A DNA stretch of 64,000 bases from Lachnospiraceae bacterium UBA3689 (GTDB lineage: Bacteria; Bacillota; Clostridia; Lachnospirales; Lachnospiraceae), in assembly GCA_002371465.1 (NCBI GenBank), contig DFIU01000010.1, positions 177,512 to 241,511 of the forward strand. The letters run 5' to 3'. Both the position numbers and the translations under genes were made by a program. Shown here in pieces: positions 23,977-32,843 of the stretch. The notes under the pieces were generated by a model. That model did not search any database, was not told where the DNA came from, and was given only the letters and a program-made list of their open reading frames with translations. Within the stretch, counting starts at the first letter, position 1. Each line of letters begins with the position of its first letter.

Positions 23977-24005
23977 TTGACTAACATTTGATGTTTCTCT
24001 ATAAT
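23977..24005 (+). promoter_or_regulatory. Promoter of the rhomboid-lysA operon
   Basis: TTGACT (23977-23982), a 17-bp spacer and a perfect TATAAT (24000-24005) lie 25 bp before the start at 24030. Confidence 0.75.
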
Positions 24006-24029
24006 AAGAGATCGTTAAAGGAGTAAGAC

Positions 24030-25025
24030 ATGTTGAATCGAATTATCAATAAGCTGGAGCGCCGTTTTGGACGCTACGCAATCCAGCATCTGACGATCTT
24101 TCTGGTGATCGGCTGGTTCTTAGGTTACGCGCTCTCCTTTATGGGCAGTGGCAGCGTGACCGGAGGCAGCAGCGCCGGCAGCGTCATCCTGTCCTATATG
24201 ACGCTGGATATTCACCAGATCTTTCACGGACAGGTCTGGAGACTGATCACCTGGATCCTGATCCCGCCATCCAGTTCCGGCATCTGGACCATCCTCATGA
24301 TGATCTTTTTCTACATCCCGATTGGAAATTCGCTGGAGCGGGTCTGGGGAGATTTCCGCTACAACCTCTATATTTTTAACGGCATGCTGATCTTTGTCGT
24401 CACTGCCGTCATCTGCTACCTGGTCTTTGGCATGATCTCCGGAGTCGGCAGCGCGACGGGGGCTGTGATCGGTCAGTTCTTCACGACCTATTACATCGCC
24501 ATGTCCATCGTCCTCGCCTTCGCGGCGACCTTCCCCGACTCGACGGTCCTTTTGATGTTTATCATTCCATTTAAAATGAAATGGCTGGGCTTTGTCTACG
24601 CGGGCTTTATGATCTTTGACGCGATCGGCTATTTAAGAAATGCCTTTAGCGGCGGACCGGGATCAATTTATTACATCATACCGGTCATTGCCATGCTGGC
24701 GTCCCTGACGAATTTCGGTCTCTTCTTTCTGGCACAAAGAAGCAAGCGGACCGTTCATTTAAGCAGGAAAGAAAAGGAGATCCGGAACCGTTTCCGCAGC
24801 AACATGGAACGGACCCGGGACCATCAATCGATCACCCAGCCGGAAATGCGGGTCGTCCAGGGGGTAAAGCCCAGACACCGCTGTGAAGTCTGCGGCAGAA
24901 CGGATATCAGCGATCCGGATCTGGAGTTCCGCTTCTGCACCAGGTGCAGCGGCGCGCATGAATACTGCATGGACCATTTGTACACCCACGAACACATCAG
25001 TGACCACACTGGGGAGGAAAAGTGA
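24030..25025 (+). CDS. Rhomboid-fold membrane protein with C-terminal zinc ribbon (probable inactive rhomboid)
   Basis: The 331-residue protein has about six membrane segments (residues 20-240) in rhomboid order, including HGQVWRLITWILIPP and NSLERVWGDFRYNLYIFN, which are typical of a clostridial rhomboid-like group. The catalytic GxSG serine and the partner histidine are not visible, so it is probably not a protease; this seems common to the group. The cytoplasmic tail holds a four-cysteine ribbon: Cys285/Cys288 in CEVC and Cys303/Cys306 in CTRC, followed by more Cys/His. It overlaps lysA by one base, and the pairing with lysA recurs in Lachnospiraceae as far as I recall. Confidence 0.8.
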   Translation: MLNRIINKLERRFGRYAIQHLTIFLVIGWFLGYALSFMGSGSVTGGSSAGSVILSYMTLDIHQIFHGQVWRLITWILIPPSSSGIWTILMMIFFYIPIGNSLERVWGDFRYNLYIFNGMLIFVVTAVICYLVFGMISGVGSATGAVIGQFFTTYYIAMSIVLAFAATFPDSTVLLMFIIPFKMKWLGFVYAGFMIFDAIGYLRNAFSGGPGSIYYIIPVIAMLASLTNFGLFFLAQRSKRTVHLSRKEKEIRNRFRSNMERTRDHQSITQPEMRVVQGVKPRHRCEVCGRTDISDPDLEFRFCTRCSGAHEYCMDHLYTHEHISDHTGEEK

Positions 25026-26335
25026 TGAAAAAGCCATTTGTAACGAAAGAAAAGATCGAAGAGATCATCAAATCCGGCGTTCCGACCCCCTTTCACATTT
25101 ATGACGAGAAGGGGATTCGGGAAAATGCCCGTCTGGTGCAGCAGGCATTTTCCTGGAACGAGGGCTTTCGGGAGTACTTTGCCGTTAAGGCAGAGCCCAA
25201 TCCGGTGATCCTCAAGATCTTACAGGAAGAGGGCTGCGGGTCAGACTGCTCCTCTTTGACGGAGTTGATGATGGCGAAGGCTGTCGGCAATACCGGAGAG
25301 ATGACCATGTTCTCCTCCAATGAGACGCCGGACGAGGAGTATATATTTGCTTCGGATATGGGAGCGATCATCAACCTCGATGATATCACCATGATCGATT
25401 CCTACGCCAACGCTGTGGGAAAATTCCCCAAGAAAATGTGCTGCCGCTTCAATCCGGGCGGGGTCTTTAAGGTTTCAAACGGGATCATGGATACGCCCGG
25501 CGAATCCAAGTACGGCATGACCGACGAGCAGCTTTTTAAAGCGTTTAAGATCCTCAAGGAAAATGGGGTAGAGGAGTTTGGGATCCACTCCTTCCTGGTC
25601 TCCAACGCGGTGACCAACGATTATTATCCCATGCTGGCCAAGCTCTTGTTCGAGCTGGCTGTCGAACTGAAGAAAGAGGTGGGCTGCCACATCACCTTTA
25701 TCAACCTGTCGGGCGGCGTCGGCATCCCCTATAAGCCGGGCGATCCCGCCAACGACATTTTGAAGATTGGAGAGGGAGTCCGAAAGGCTTACGAAGAGAT
25801 CCTGGTTCCCGCCGGTATGGGCGATGTCGCCATTTTCACCGAGATGGGCCGCTTTATGACGGGTCCTTACGGCGCTCTGGTCACCACAGCCATCCATGAG
25901 AAAAATATCATGAAGCACTACATCGGCGTGGACGCCTGCGCGGTCAACCTGATGCGGCCGGCTATGTACGGGGCTTACCACCACATCTCGGTCCTGGGCA
26001 AGGAAGATTCTCCGCTGACCAACATCTACGACGTAGTCGGAGGACTCTGCGAGAACAACGATAAGTTTGCCATCGACAGAATGCTGCCCAAGATCGATAT
26101 GGGGGATATCCTCTATATCCACGACACCGGGGCGCACGGTTTTTCGATGGGTTATAACTACAACGGCAAGCTGCGCTCCGCGGAGGTTCTGCTCCACGAG
26201 GACGGCAGCTGGGAGGTAATTCGCCGCGCCGAAACGCCCAACGACTACTTCGCGACCTTCAGCAACCTGCCGATCTACCGGGACCTGATCGCCGAAGCGG
26301 ACGGCTGGAAGCAAGAAGAGCAGAAGGAAAAATAA
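25025..26335 (+). CDS. lysA: Diaminopimelate decarboxylase LysA
   Basis: The 436-residue PLP enzyme of the alanine racemase-fold group decarboxylates meso-diaminopimelate to lysine. Lys55 in YFAVKAEPNP binds PLP. FSSNETPDEE near 96, NLSGGVGIPY near 228, ETPs-type FTEMGRFMTGPYG near 275 and GGLCENNDKF near 341 line the substrate and cofactor sites. The ATG at 25025 overlaps the upstream stop (TGATG) with GGGGAGGAAAAG as ribosome binding site. No lysine riboswitch is visible; expression depends on the rhomboid promoter. Confidence 0.93.
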   Translation: MKKPFVTKEKIEEIIKSGVPTPFHIYDEKGIRENARLVQQAFSWNEGFREYFAVKAEPNPVILKILQEEGCGSDCSSLTELMMAKAVGNTGEMTMFSSNETPDEEYIFASDMGAIINLDDITMIDSYANAVGKFPKKMCCRFNPGGVFKVSNGIMDTPGESKYGMTDEQLFKAFKILKENGVEEFGIHSFLVSNAVTNDYYPMLAKLLFELAVELKKEVGCHITFINLSGGVGIPYKPGDPANDILKIGEGVRKAYEEILVPAGMGDVAIFTEMGRFMTGPYGALVTTAIHEKNIMKHYIGVDACAVNLMRPAMYGAYHHISVLGKEDSPLTNIYDVVGGLCENNDKFAIDRMLPKIDMGDILYIHDTGAHGFSMGYNYNGKLRSAEVLLHEDGSWEVIRRAETPNDYFATFSNLPIYRDLIAEADGWKQEEQKEK

Positions 26336-26365
26336 AAAGGGATTACACCGAGCGGAAGTTTATGT

Positions 26366-26371
26366 TATAAT
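26366..26371 (+). promoter_or_regulatory. -10 element of the tRNA-Leu gene
   Basis: A perfect TATAAT lies 12 bp before the mature tRNA. No good -35 is seen at 17 bp. It sits in the loop of a small inverted repeat, CGGAAG/CTTCCG. Confidence 0.45.
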
Positions 26372-26382
26372 CTTCCGTGCGG

Positions 26383-26466
26383 GCCGATGTGTCGGAACTG
26401 GCAGACGAGACAGACTCAAAATCTGTTGGCCGTAAGGTCGTGTGGGTTCGAGCCCCACCATCGGCA
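26383..26466 (+). tRNA. tRNA-Leu (anticodon CAA)
   Basis: The 84-nt class II tRNA has the acceptor stem GCCGATG/CATCGGC with discriminator A. The anticodon stem ACAGA/TCTGT encloses the loop CTCAAAA (anticodon CAA at 26417-26419), and a long variable arm (TGGCCGTAAGGTCG) and the T loop GTTCGAGCC follow. The 3' CCA is not encoded. It reads UUG leucine codons. Confidence 0.96.
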
Positions 26467-26470
26467 GCTT

Positions 26471-26498
26471 AAAAGTCCTGTATTTATGGGGCTTTTTT
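26471..26498 (+). terminator. Terminator of tRNA-Leu
   Basis: The 8-bp stem AAAAGTCC/GGGGCTTT (one G-U pair) is followed by a run of six T. A second hairpin, GTCGCTGC/GCAGCGGC with TTTT, lies at 26601-26624 in the same 206-bp gap, which contains no gene. Confidence 0.75.
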
Positions 26499-26672
26499 AC
26501 TTTATGTTGCATCATTTCAGAGATATGGTCTGCTGGTCATTCTACGATGAAACTTTTTGAATGCCAAGGAGACATAACTTGATCGATGAAAGGTAAGGCG
26601 GTCGCTGCATCAGCAGCGGCTTTTCCTTTGCCTTCAGGTATGATAAAATCTCTGCAGAAATGAGGTAGCATC

Positions 26673-27074
26673 ATGCAGATGACCTGTAAAGAAGCAAAGC
26701 GAATGGTCCAGCCCTTCATCGAAGGGAAGCTCAAAGAGTGCAGGACCAGAGCTTTCTTAAATCACATCAAGACCTGTCAGGACTGCCGGGACGAGTTGGA
26801 GACCTATTTTGTCGTGAACTATTCCCTCCGGTACCTGGACAACGAAAAGAACAATTCCTACGACATTCAAAAACTGCTGACGGAGCGGATCGAGCGGGCT
26901 GAACAGGAGCTGAGGCTCCACAGGATTTTTAAGATCCTGACCGCTGCCGTCCTTGCCCTTGGCATCTTGATCGTTACCCTTGTCGCCCTCCATCTTCTGA
27001 TGCCGGAGACCTTCCCCGATGCGGGCAGGGAGACGGCAAGACTCTTATCTTTGCTCAGGAGTAAATTCTCATGA
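26673..27074 (+). CDS. Zinc-finger (zf-HC2, anti-sigma-like) single-pass membrane protein
   Basis: The 133-residue protein has the zf-HC2 pattern with Cys5, His31, Cys35 and Cys38 (HIKTCQDC), an intervening helix, one membrane segment (about 86-110) and a short external tail. This is the architecture of zinc-binding anti-sigma factors and related membrane regulators. No sigma-factor gene is adjacent; instead the stop codon overlaps the polA start by 4 bp. A partner encoded elsewhere or a different adaptor function is possible. The start at 26673 has GAGGTAGCATC upstream. Confidence 0.75.
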   Translation: MQMTCKEAKRMVQPFIEGKLKECRTRAFLNHIKTCQDCRDELETYFVVNYSLRYLDNEKNNSYDIQKLLTERIERAEQELRLHRIFKILTAAVLALGILIVTLVALHLLMPETFPDAGRETARLLSLLRSKFS

Positions 27075-29713
27075 AAAAATTAGTACTGATTGACGGTCAT
27101 TCTCTTTTGTTCCGCGCTTTTTACGGGATGCCCCTTAACATGACTTCGCCGGAGGGTAAGCCGACCAATGCCGTCTATGGGTTTCTGACGATCTTAAACA
27201 AGGTGATTGAGACGGAGCAGCCGGATTATCTTGCCTGCGCCTTTGACCTTGCCGCGCCTACCTTCCGCCACGACCTCTATGCGGACTACAAGGGCAACCG
27301 GTCCGCCGCGCCGGAAGACTTTCATGCCCAGGTCCCCATGATCAAGAAGATTCTTGCAGACATGGGCATACCGGTCGTCACCAAGGAGGGCTGGGAGGCT
27401 GACGATATCCTGGGCTCTTTAGCTCGGCAGGCGGAGCTAAAGGATATCCGGGTGGCACTGATCTCGGGCGACCGGGACCTCCTGCAGATCGCAAGTGATC
27501 GAACGGAGGTGGTGATTCCCAAGACCCGCAAGGGTACCACGACCTATGAGCGATATTTCCCCAAGGACGTGGAGGCGGCGTTCGGAGTCGATCCCAAGAC
27601 CTTTATTGAGCTAAAGGCGCTCATGGGGGATTCTTCCGACCATGTGCCGGGGCTGCCCGGCGTGGGGCCCAAGACCGCGGAGAAGATCCTAAAGCAGTTC
27701 GGGTCGATTAAAAATGCCTACGCCCACGCCGATGAGATCAAACCCGCCAAGGCGGGGCAGGCGATGAAGGAACATTACGACCTCCTCAAAATGAGTCTTG
27801 ATCTGGTGACCATCCGGACCAACGTCCCGGTCGACTTCGACGAGGCGGATTTTGCCCTTGGGGATCTTTATAATGAGAAGACCCTGGAGGACTTCCGTAA
27901 GCTGGGCTTTAAGAGCCTGCTGGCAAGATTTCAAAAGGATGACCAGGAGGATGCGACCCATCTTCCTGCCTATCAGGTCATCACCGATCAAAATAAGGCT
28001 CTTTCTGTCTTTAAGGACGCCAAAGGCGCGGAGGCTGTGGGGATATCTGCTATCAGTGAGAATGGCGTTCTATATGCGGCGGGGCTTGCAGTTGCCGATC
28101 AGGAATATGTCTTCCTGCCCGGAGATGGCCTGACGCAGAGGGATCTGGCAGCGCTTTATCAGGATCTGATTCGTAACCGGCAGGAGACGGCTGCCCTTGA
28201 CGTCAAAAATTTCCTTAAGTTTGCCTGGCTTGAGGACGAGGGTCGGCTCTTTGACTGCACCGTCGCCGCCTACCTGATCGATCCTTTAAAATCGGACTGG
28301 GAAGTTTCTTCCCTTGCAGCGGGCTACCTTCATGTCAGTCTGCCTTCCCGGGAGGAACTGGTCGGCAGGAAGGGGATCAAAGCAGCCTCCCTTTTGGAGG
28401 GCGGAAGGGATAAGATCTGCAAGCTGGCAGGGGAGGAGGCATATGTCGCCCAGAAGTCTTGTCCGGCTCTAAAGGATGTGCTTCAAAAAGAGGAGATGGC
28501 GGAGCTTTATCAAAAGATCGAGCTGCCCCTGACCTATGTCCTTGCCGATATGGAGATGACCGGCATCCTTGCCGACCGCAAGGAGCTGAAGGACTACGGG
28601 GACCGGTTGACGGAGCGGATCGACCAGCTGACAGAGGGCATCTACCAAAAGGCGGGAGAGAACTTCAATCTCAACAGCCCCAAACAGCTGGGGGTTATTT
28701 TATTTGAAAAGATGAAGATGCCGGGCGGCAAGAAGACCAAGACCGGCTATTCGACCGCCGCCGGCGTGCTGGAAAAGCTGGCTCCGGACTATCCCTTTGT
28801 CAAGGATATCCTGGAATACCGGACCCTGACCAAGCTCAAGTCCACCTATGCCGACAGCCTGGGGGATTACATTAAGGAAGACGGCCGCATCCATACCATC
28901 TTCCACCAGACAATCACGGCGACGGGCAGACTGTCGAGTTCGGATCCCAATCTGCAGAATATCCCCATGAGGGAGGAACTGGGCAGGCGGATCCGCAAGT
29001 GCTTCCTGCCCAAAGAGGGCTGCGTCTTTGTCGATGCCGACTATTCCCAGATTGAGCTTCGGATCCTCGCCCACATGTCCGGCGATGAGAAACTGATCGA
29101 AGCCTATCGGGATGCTAAGGATATCCACCGGGCGACCGCCTCCCAGGTCTTTCATGTCCCCTTTGACCAGGTGACCGACCTGCAAAGGCGCAACGCCAAG
29201 GCGGTCAACTTCGGTATTGTATACGGGATCAGTTCCTTTGGTCTAAGCCAGGGGCTTTCCATATCAAGAGCCGACGCCCAGACCTATATCGACCAGTATT
29301 TTGCCACCTATCCCAAGATCCACGCCTTTTTGGACAACCTGGTCAAGGAGGCGAAAGAGAAGGGCTATTCCATTTCCCTCTTTGGCAGGAGAAGACCCAT
29401 CCCGGAACTTGGCGCCAAGAACTTCATGCAGAAGAGCTTTGGGGAGCGGATTGCCATGAACAGCCCCATCCAGGGTACTGCCGCCGATATCATGAAGATC
29501 GCCATGATCCGGGTCTGGAAGCGGCTTAAGAAGGAAGGCTTAAAGTCGAGACTGATCCTCCAGATCCACGATGAACTCCTGATCGAAGCGCCCATCGAGG
29601 AAGCGGACTATATCAAGGATCTTCTGGCGGAGGAAATGAAGGCTGCCGCCGATCTGAAGGTCTCTTTGGAGACGGACTGCCACATCGGCAGGGACTGGTA
29701 CGAGGCAAAGTGA
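27071..29713 (+). CDS. polA: DNA polymerase I
   Basis: The 880-residue enzyme fills gaps in repair and Okazaki fragment processing. The N-terminal 5'-nuclease domain (1-290) begins with LIDGHSLLFRAFYGMP and holds EGWEADDILG and LPGVGPKTAEKIL. The middle domain (about 300-480) has the 3'-5' exonuclease fold but no DxE motif (it reads AVGISAISENG), so proofreading is lost, as in Bacillus PolI. The polymerase domain (about 490-880) holds DADYSQIELRI, RRNAKAVNFGIVYG and QIHDELLIE. It overlaps the zinc-finger gene upstream and coaE downstream, forming a tight operon. Confidence 0.97.
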   Translation: MKKLVLIDGHSLLFRAFYGMPLNMTSPEGKPTNAVYGFLTILNKVIETEQPDYLACAFDLAAPTFRHDLYADYKGNRSAAPEDFHAQVPMIKKILADMGIPVVTKEGWEADDILGSLARQAELKDIRVALISGDRDLLQIASDRTEVVIPKTRKGTTTYERYFPKDVEAAFGVDPKTFIELKALMGDSSDHVPGLPGVGPKTAEKILKQFGSIKNAYAHADEIKPAKAGQAMKEHYDLLKMSLDLVTIRTNVPVDFDEADFALGDLYNEKTLEDFRKLGFKSLLARFQKDDQEDATHLPAYQVITDQNKALSVFKDAKGAEAVGISAISENGVLYAAGLAVADQEYVFLPGDGLTQRDLAALYQDLIRNRQETAALDVKNFLKFAWLEDEGRLFDCTVAAYLIDPLKSDWEVSSLAAGYLHVSLPSREELVGRKGIKAASLLEGGRDKICKLAGEEAYVAQKSCPALKDVLQKEEMAELYQKIELPLTYVLADMEMTGILADRKELKDYGDRLTERIDQLTEGIYQKAGENFNLNSPKQLGVILFEKMKMPGGKKTKTGYSTAAGVLEKLAPDYPFVKDILEYRTLTKLKSTYADSLGDYIKEDGRIHTIFHQTITATGRLSSSDPNLQNIPMREELGRRIRKCFLPKEGCVFVDADYSQIELRILAHMSGDEKLIEAYRDAKDIHRATASQVFHVPFDQVTDLQRRNAKAVNFGIVYGISSFGLSQGLSISRADAQTYIDQYFATYPKIHAFLDNLVKEAKEKGYSISLFGRRRPIPELGAKNFMQKSFGERIAMNSPIQGTAADIMKIAMIRVWKRLKKEGLKSRLILQIHDELLIEAPIEEADYIKDLLAEEMKAAADLKVSLETDCHIGRDWYEAK

Positions 29714-30321
29714 TGGTTCTGATCGGGGTAACCGGCGGCATCGGAGCCGGAAAATCGGAGGTCTTAAGGGACCTGAAGGACCGGTGGCAGGCGGAGGTCC
29801 TTGAGATGGACACCATGGCAAAGGAACTTATGCAAAAAGGGGGCAGGACCTATCCCCTCTACCTGGACCTTTTGGGTCCGGGCATCCTTGATGAGGACGG
29901 GGAGATCGACCGGGCAAAGACTGCTCATCTTTTATTTGGCAATCCCGAGCTTTTGGCAAAAATCAATGAGACGATTCGGCCTGTCATCAAGGAAGAACTT
30001 TTCTTGAGAGTGGCAGCCCTGAAAGAAAAAGGTACAAGGCTTGCCGTCATTGAAGCGGCGCTTTTGATCGAAGAACATTATAATGAAATCTGCGACGAAC
30101 TATGGTATATTTATGCAGATAAAACCACAAGATGCTGTCGTCTCAAGACCTCGCGGGGCTACGATGACAAGCGGATTGAGGAGACCATGAAGAGGCAGCT
30201 TACGGACCAGACGTTTCGCAAGTATGCGGATCTGGTCATTGATAATTCCGGCGAGTTCAGTCACACCCAAAGTCAGATCGATGACCGGCTGAAATCGCTT
30301 TTCAGCAAGGGGAAACCATGA
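29713..30321 (+). CDS. coaE: Dephospho-CoA kinase CoaE
   Basis: The 202-residue P-loop kinase phosphorylates dephospho-CoA at the 3'-hydroxyl, the last step of coenzyme A synthesis. The P-loop is GVTGGIGAGKS near residues 5-15; DTMAKELM (near 35) and EAALLIEE (near 115) are family segments. The ATG at 29713 shares one base with the polA stop; the GTG one codon earlier is less likely. The pair polA-coaE is conserved in many Firmicutes. Confidence 0.94.
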   Translation: MVLIGVTGGIGAGKSEVLRDLKDRWQAEVLEMDTMAKELMQKGGRTYPLYLDLLGPGILDEDGEIDRAKTAHLLFGNPELLAKINETIRPVIKEELFLRVAALKEKGTRLAVIEAALLIEEHYNEICDELWYIYADKTTRCCRLKTSRGYDDKRIEETMKRQLTDQTFRKYADLVIDNSGEFSHTQSQIDDRLKSLFSKGKP

Positions 30322-31115
30322 AATTTTGCAGCATTTCAAGCGGCAGCAGCGGAAACTGTATCTTCGCGGGCAGCGCGGAGACTTCTGTCCTGATCGACGC
30401 CGGCATTTCCGGTAAGAAGATCGAACAGGGCTTAAACCAAATCGATATGACCACTCCGGATGTGGACGGGATCCTGGTGACCCATGAACATTCCGACCAT
30501 ATCAAGGGGATCGGAGTCCTGGCACGGCGCTACAATCTGCCGATCTACGCGACCGGCGGAACCATTGAAGCTTTAAAGAAGATGACCACTGTGGGCAAGA
30601 TCCCGGAGGGACTCTTTCACCAGATCCGGGCGGATGAGAGCTTTTCGGTCGGGGACCTTGATGTTGCTCCTTTTGCCATTTCCCACGACGCGGCGGAGCC
30701 GGTCGGTTTCCGGATCGAACACAATGGCAAGTCGGCGGCGGTCGCGACGGACATGGGCTGCTACGACGCCTACATCATCGACCACCTAAAGGACCTGGAC
30801 GTCCTGCTTCTGGAGTCCAATCACGATCTGCATATGCTGCAGGCGGGGCGCTACCCCTATTATTTAAAGCAGCGGATCGCGGGGGATCAGGGACATCTGT
30901 CCAATGAGGATTCCGGTCAGCTCCTCTGCCAGGTCCTGCACGAGGGCATCAAGGAAATTTACCTGGGGCATTTGAGCCACGAGAACAACTACGAGGCGCT
31001 GGCATTTGAAGCGGTCAGCGCGGAGATTACCATGGGAGATAATCCTTACAATTCCAAGGATTTTCATATCACGGTCGCACACCGGGACAAGGTCAGCGAA
31101 CCGGTCGTATTTTAA
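30318..31115 (+). CDS. walJ: Metallo-beta-lactamase fold protein YycJ/WalJ
   Basis: The 265-residue cytosolic hydrolase starts with the characteristic FCSISSGSSGNC, then LIDAGIS and the metal-binding VTHEHSDHIKGI near 53-64. ATDMGCYD near 140 gives the bridging Asp. Bacillus WalJ has been reported as a 5'-exonuclease in mismatch repair and affects cell-wall and DNA homeostasis. It overlaps coaE by 4 bp, placing it in an operon with polA, consistent with a DNA repair role. Confidence 0.88.
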   Translation: MKFCSISSGSSGNCIFAGSAETSVLIDAGISGKKIEQGLNQIDMTTPDVDGILVTHEHSDHIKGIGVLARRYNLPIYATGGTIEALKKMTTVGKIPEGLFHQIRADESFSVGDLDVAPFAISHDAAEPVGFRIEHNGKSAAVATDMGCYDAYIIDHLKDLDVLLLESNHDLHMLQAGRYPYYLKQRIAGDQGHLSNEDSGQLLCQVLHEGIKEIYLGHLSHENNYEALAFEAVSAEITMGDNPYNSKDFHITVAHRDKVSEPVVF

Positions 31116-31133
31116 CCCCAAAAGGAGGACGCT

Positions 31134-31406
31134 ATGCAGAAGTCGATCATCACAGTTGTCGGAAAAGATACCGTGGGCATTATCGCCAGGGTCTGCACCT
31201 ACCTATCTGAAAATGGAATCAATATTCTCGACATTTCCCAGACGATCACAGGAGGCTACTTCAACATGATGATGGTGGCGGACCTCTCCGGTTCGGACCA
31301 AAGGTTTGCGGATATTCGCAGGGACCTTGAGGCTTTGGGCGAGGAGATCGGCGTTCAGATCCACATTCAGCTCGAGGAAATCTTTGAAAAAATGCACCGC
31401 ATCTGA
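31134..31406 (+). CDS. ACT-domain protein (UPF0237 type)
   Basis: The 90-residue protein is a single ACT domain: ITVVGKDTVGIIARVCTYL, then ILDISQTITGGYFNMMMV. ACT domains bind amino acids or other small effectors. It lies 9 bp before the UPF0210 gene, and this pair is strongly conserved in Firmicutes, which suggests that the ACT protein is a regulatory subunit or sensor for the larger protein. The start has AAAAGGAGGACGCT upstream. Confidence 0.92.
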   Translation: MQKSIITVVGKDTVGIIARVCTYLSENGINILDISQTITGGYFNMMMVADLSGSDQRFADIRRDLEALGEEIGVQIHIQLEEIFEKMHRI

Positions 31407-31415
31407 GGGGGTTCT

Positions 31416-32780
31416 ATGATTAATCTTGAGGAAGTCATTGAGACCAATAAAATGATCGACAAGGAGAACTTTGATGTCCGGACCATTACCATGGGCATCA
31501 GTCTCCTCGATTGTATCGACAGCGATTTAAAGGAGCTGAACCGGAAGATTAAGGACAAGATCACGACCTGCGCGAAAGATTTGGTTAAGGTCGGCAATGC
31601 CATCTCTTCCGAGTACGGGGTCCCCATCGTCAATAAGCGGATCTCTGTCACCCCGATCGCCCTGATCGGCGGGGCGGCTTGTAAAACGCCGGAGGACTTT
31701 GTGACGATCGCCAGGACGTTGGATGAGTGCGCGGCTATAACCGGGGTTAACTTCATCGGCGGTTACAGCGCTCTGGTTTCAAAGGGCATGACGGCGGCTG
31801 ACCGGCTGCTGATCGAGTCGATCCCCAAGGCTCTGTCTTCGACGGAGCTGGTCTGCAGTTCGATCAATCTGGGCTCCACCAAGCAGGGCATCAACATGGA
31901 TGCGGTCCGCCTCATGGGGACCATCATCCGGCAGACGGCGGAAATGACCGGAGATCGGGACGGGCTCGGCTGTGCCAAGCTGGTCGTCTTCTGCAACGCC
32001 CCCGACGACAACCCCTTTATGGCGGGCGCCTTCCACGGTGTGACTGAACCGGACGTCATCATCAACGTCGGCGTCTCCGGTCCGGGCGTCGTCAAGTCGG
32101 CACTGGAAGAGTGCCGGGAATCGGATTTTGAAACCCTCTGTGAGACAATCAAGAAGACCGCCTTTAAGATCACCCGGGTCGGTCAGCTGGTCGCCCGGGA
32201 GGCGTCCGGAAAACTGGGCGTTCCCTTTGGCATTGTGGACCTTTCCCTGGCTCCGACTCCGGCAATCGGCGATTCGGTGGCGGATATCCTGGAAGAGATC
32301 GGCATTGAAAAGGCGGGCGCTCCAGGCACGACCGCGGCTCTGGCGCTTTTAAATGACCAGGTCAAAAAGGGCGGCGTCATGGCTTCCTCCTATGTAGGCG
32401 GCCTTTCGGGCGCTTTTATTCCGGTCAGTGAGGACCAGGGCATGATCGAGGCGGCAGAGTGCGGAGCCCTGACCCTGGAAAAGCTGGAGGCGATGACCTG
32501 CGTCTGCTCGGTCGGCCTTGATATGATCGCCATACCGGGAGATACGTCGGCGGCTACCATTTCCGGCATTATCGCCGATGAGATGGCTCTGGGCATGGTC
32601 AACCAGAAGACGACCGCCGTCCGCCTGATCCCGGCAATCGGCAAGAAGGTCGGGGATCAGGTCGAGTTCGGAGGACTTTTGGGCCACGCTCCGGTCATGC
32701 CGGTCAATGGATTTAGCTGTGAGCGGCTGATCAGCCGCAGGGGGAGAATCCCGGCTCCGGTTCATTCCTTCAAGAACTGA
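31416..32780 (+). CDS. UPF0210/DUF711 family (PFL family) protein
   Basis: The 454-residue protein matches the UPF0210 family: VIETNKMIDKENFDVRTITMG at the N-terminus with one internal conserved cluster GGYSALVSKGMT near 114, VGVSGPGVVKSALE near 217, and VDLSLAPTPAIGDSVADILE near 274. The fold is related to pyruvate formate-lyase-like barrels, but no reaction is established. It forms a two-gene unit with the ACT protein. Confidence 0.9.
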   Translation: MINLEEVIETNKMIDKENFDVRTITMGISLLDCIDSDLKELNRKIKDKITTCAKDLVKVGNAISSEYGVPIVNKRISVTPIALIGGAACKTPEDFVTIARTLDECAAITGVNFIGGYSALVSKGMTAADRLLIESIPKALSSTELVCSSINLGSTKQGINMDAVRLMGTIIRQTAEMTGDRDGLGCAKLVVFCNAPDDNPFMAGAFHGVTEPDVIINVGVSGPGVVKSALEECRESDFETLCETIKKTAFKITRVGQLVAREASGKLGVPFGIVDLSLAPTPAIGDSVADILEEIGIEKAGAPGTTAALALLNDQVKKGGVMASSYVGGLSGAFIPVSEDQGMIEAAECGALTLEKLEAMTCVCSVGLDMIAIPGDTSAATISGIIADEMALGMVNQKTTAVRLIPAIGKKVGDQVEFGGLLGHAPVMPVNGFSCERLISRRGRIPAPVHSFKN

Positions 32781-32843
32781 CCGGACGGTCCTTGTTTCTA
32801 AAAATAAAATCAGCAAAAAGGAAGTACAGCAGGAAGTTCGTTT

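Noticed and set aside
20686..24029. Complete integrative element or vancomycin-resistance cluster
   Set aside because: There is no integrase, transposase, relaxase, ligase or D-Ala-D-Lac gene; only a regulatory module with VanZ is visible.
25475..26314. 279-codon frame on the - strand
   Set aside because: Shadow of lysA in the opposite direction, with no recognisable domain.
27980..28520. Loss of the PolA exonuclease motif counted as a further pseudoenzyme
   Set aside because: Loss of the DxE proofreading motif is normal for PolA of many Firmicutes, so it is not evidence for the unusual pattern.
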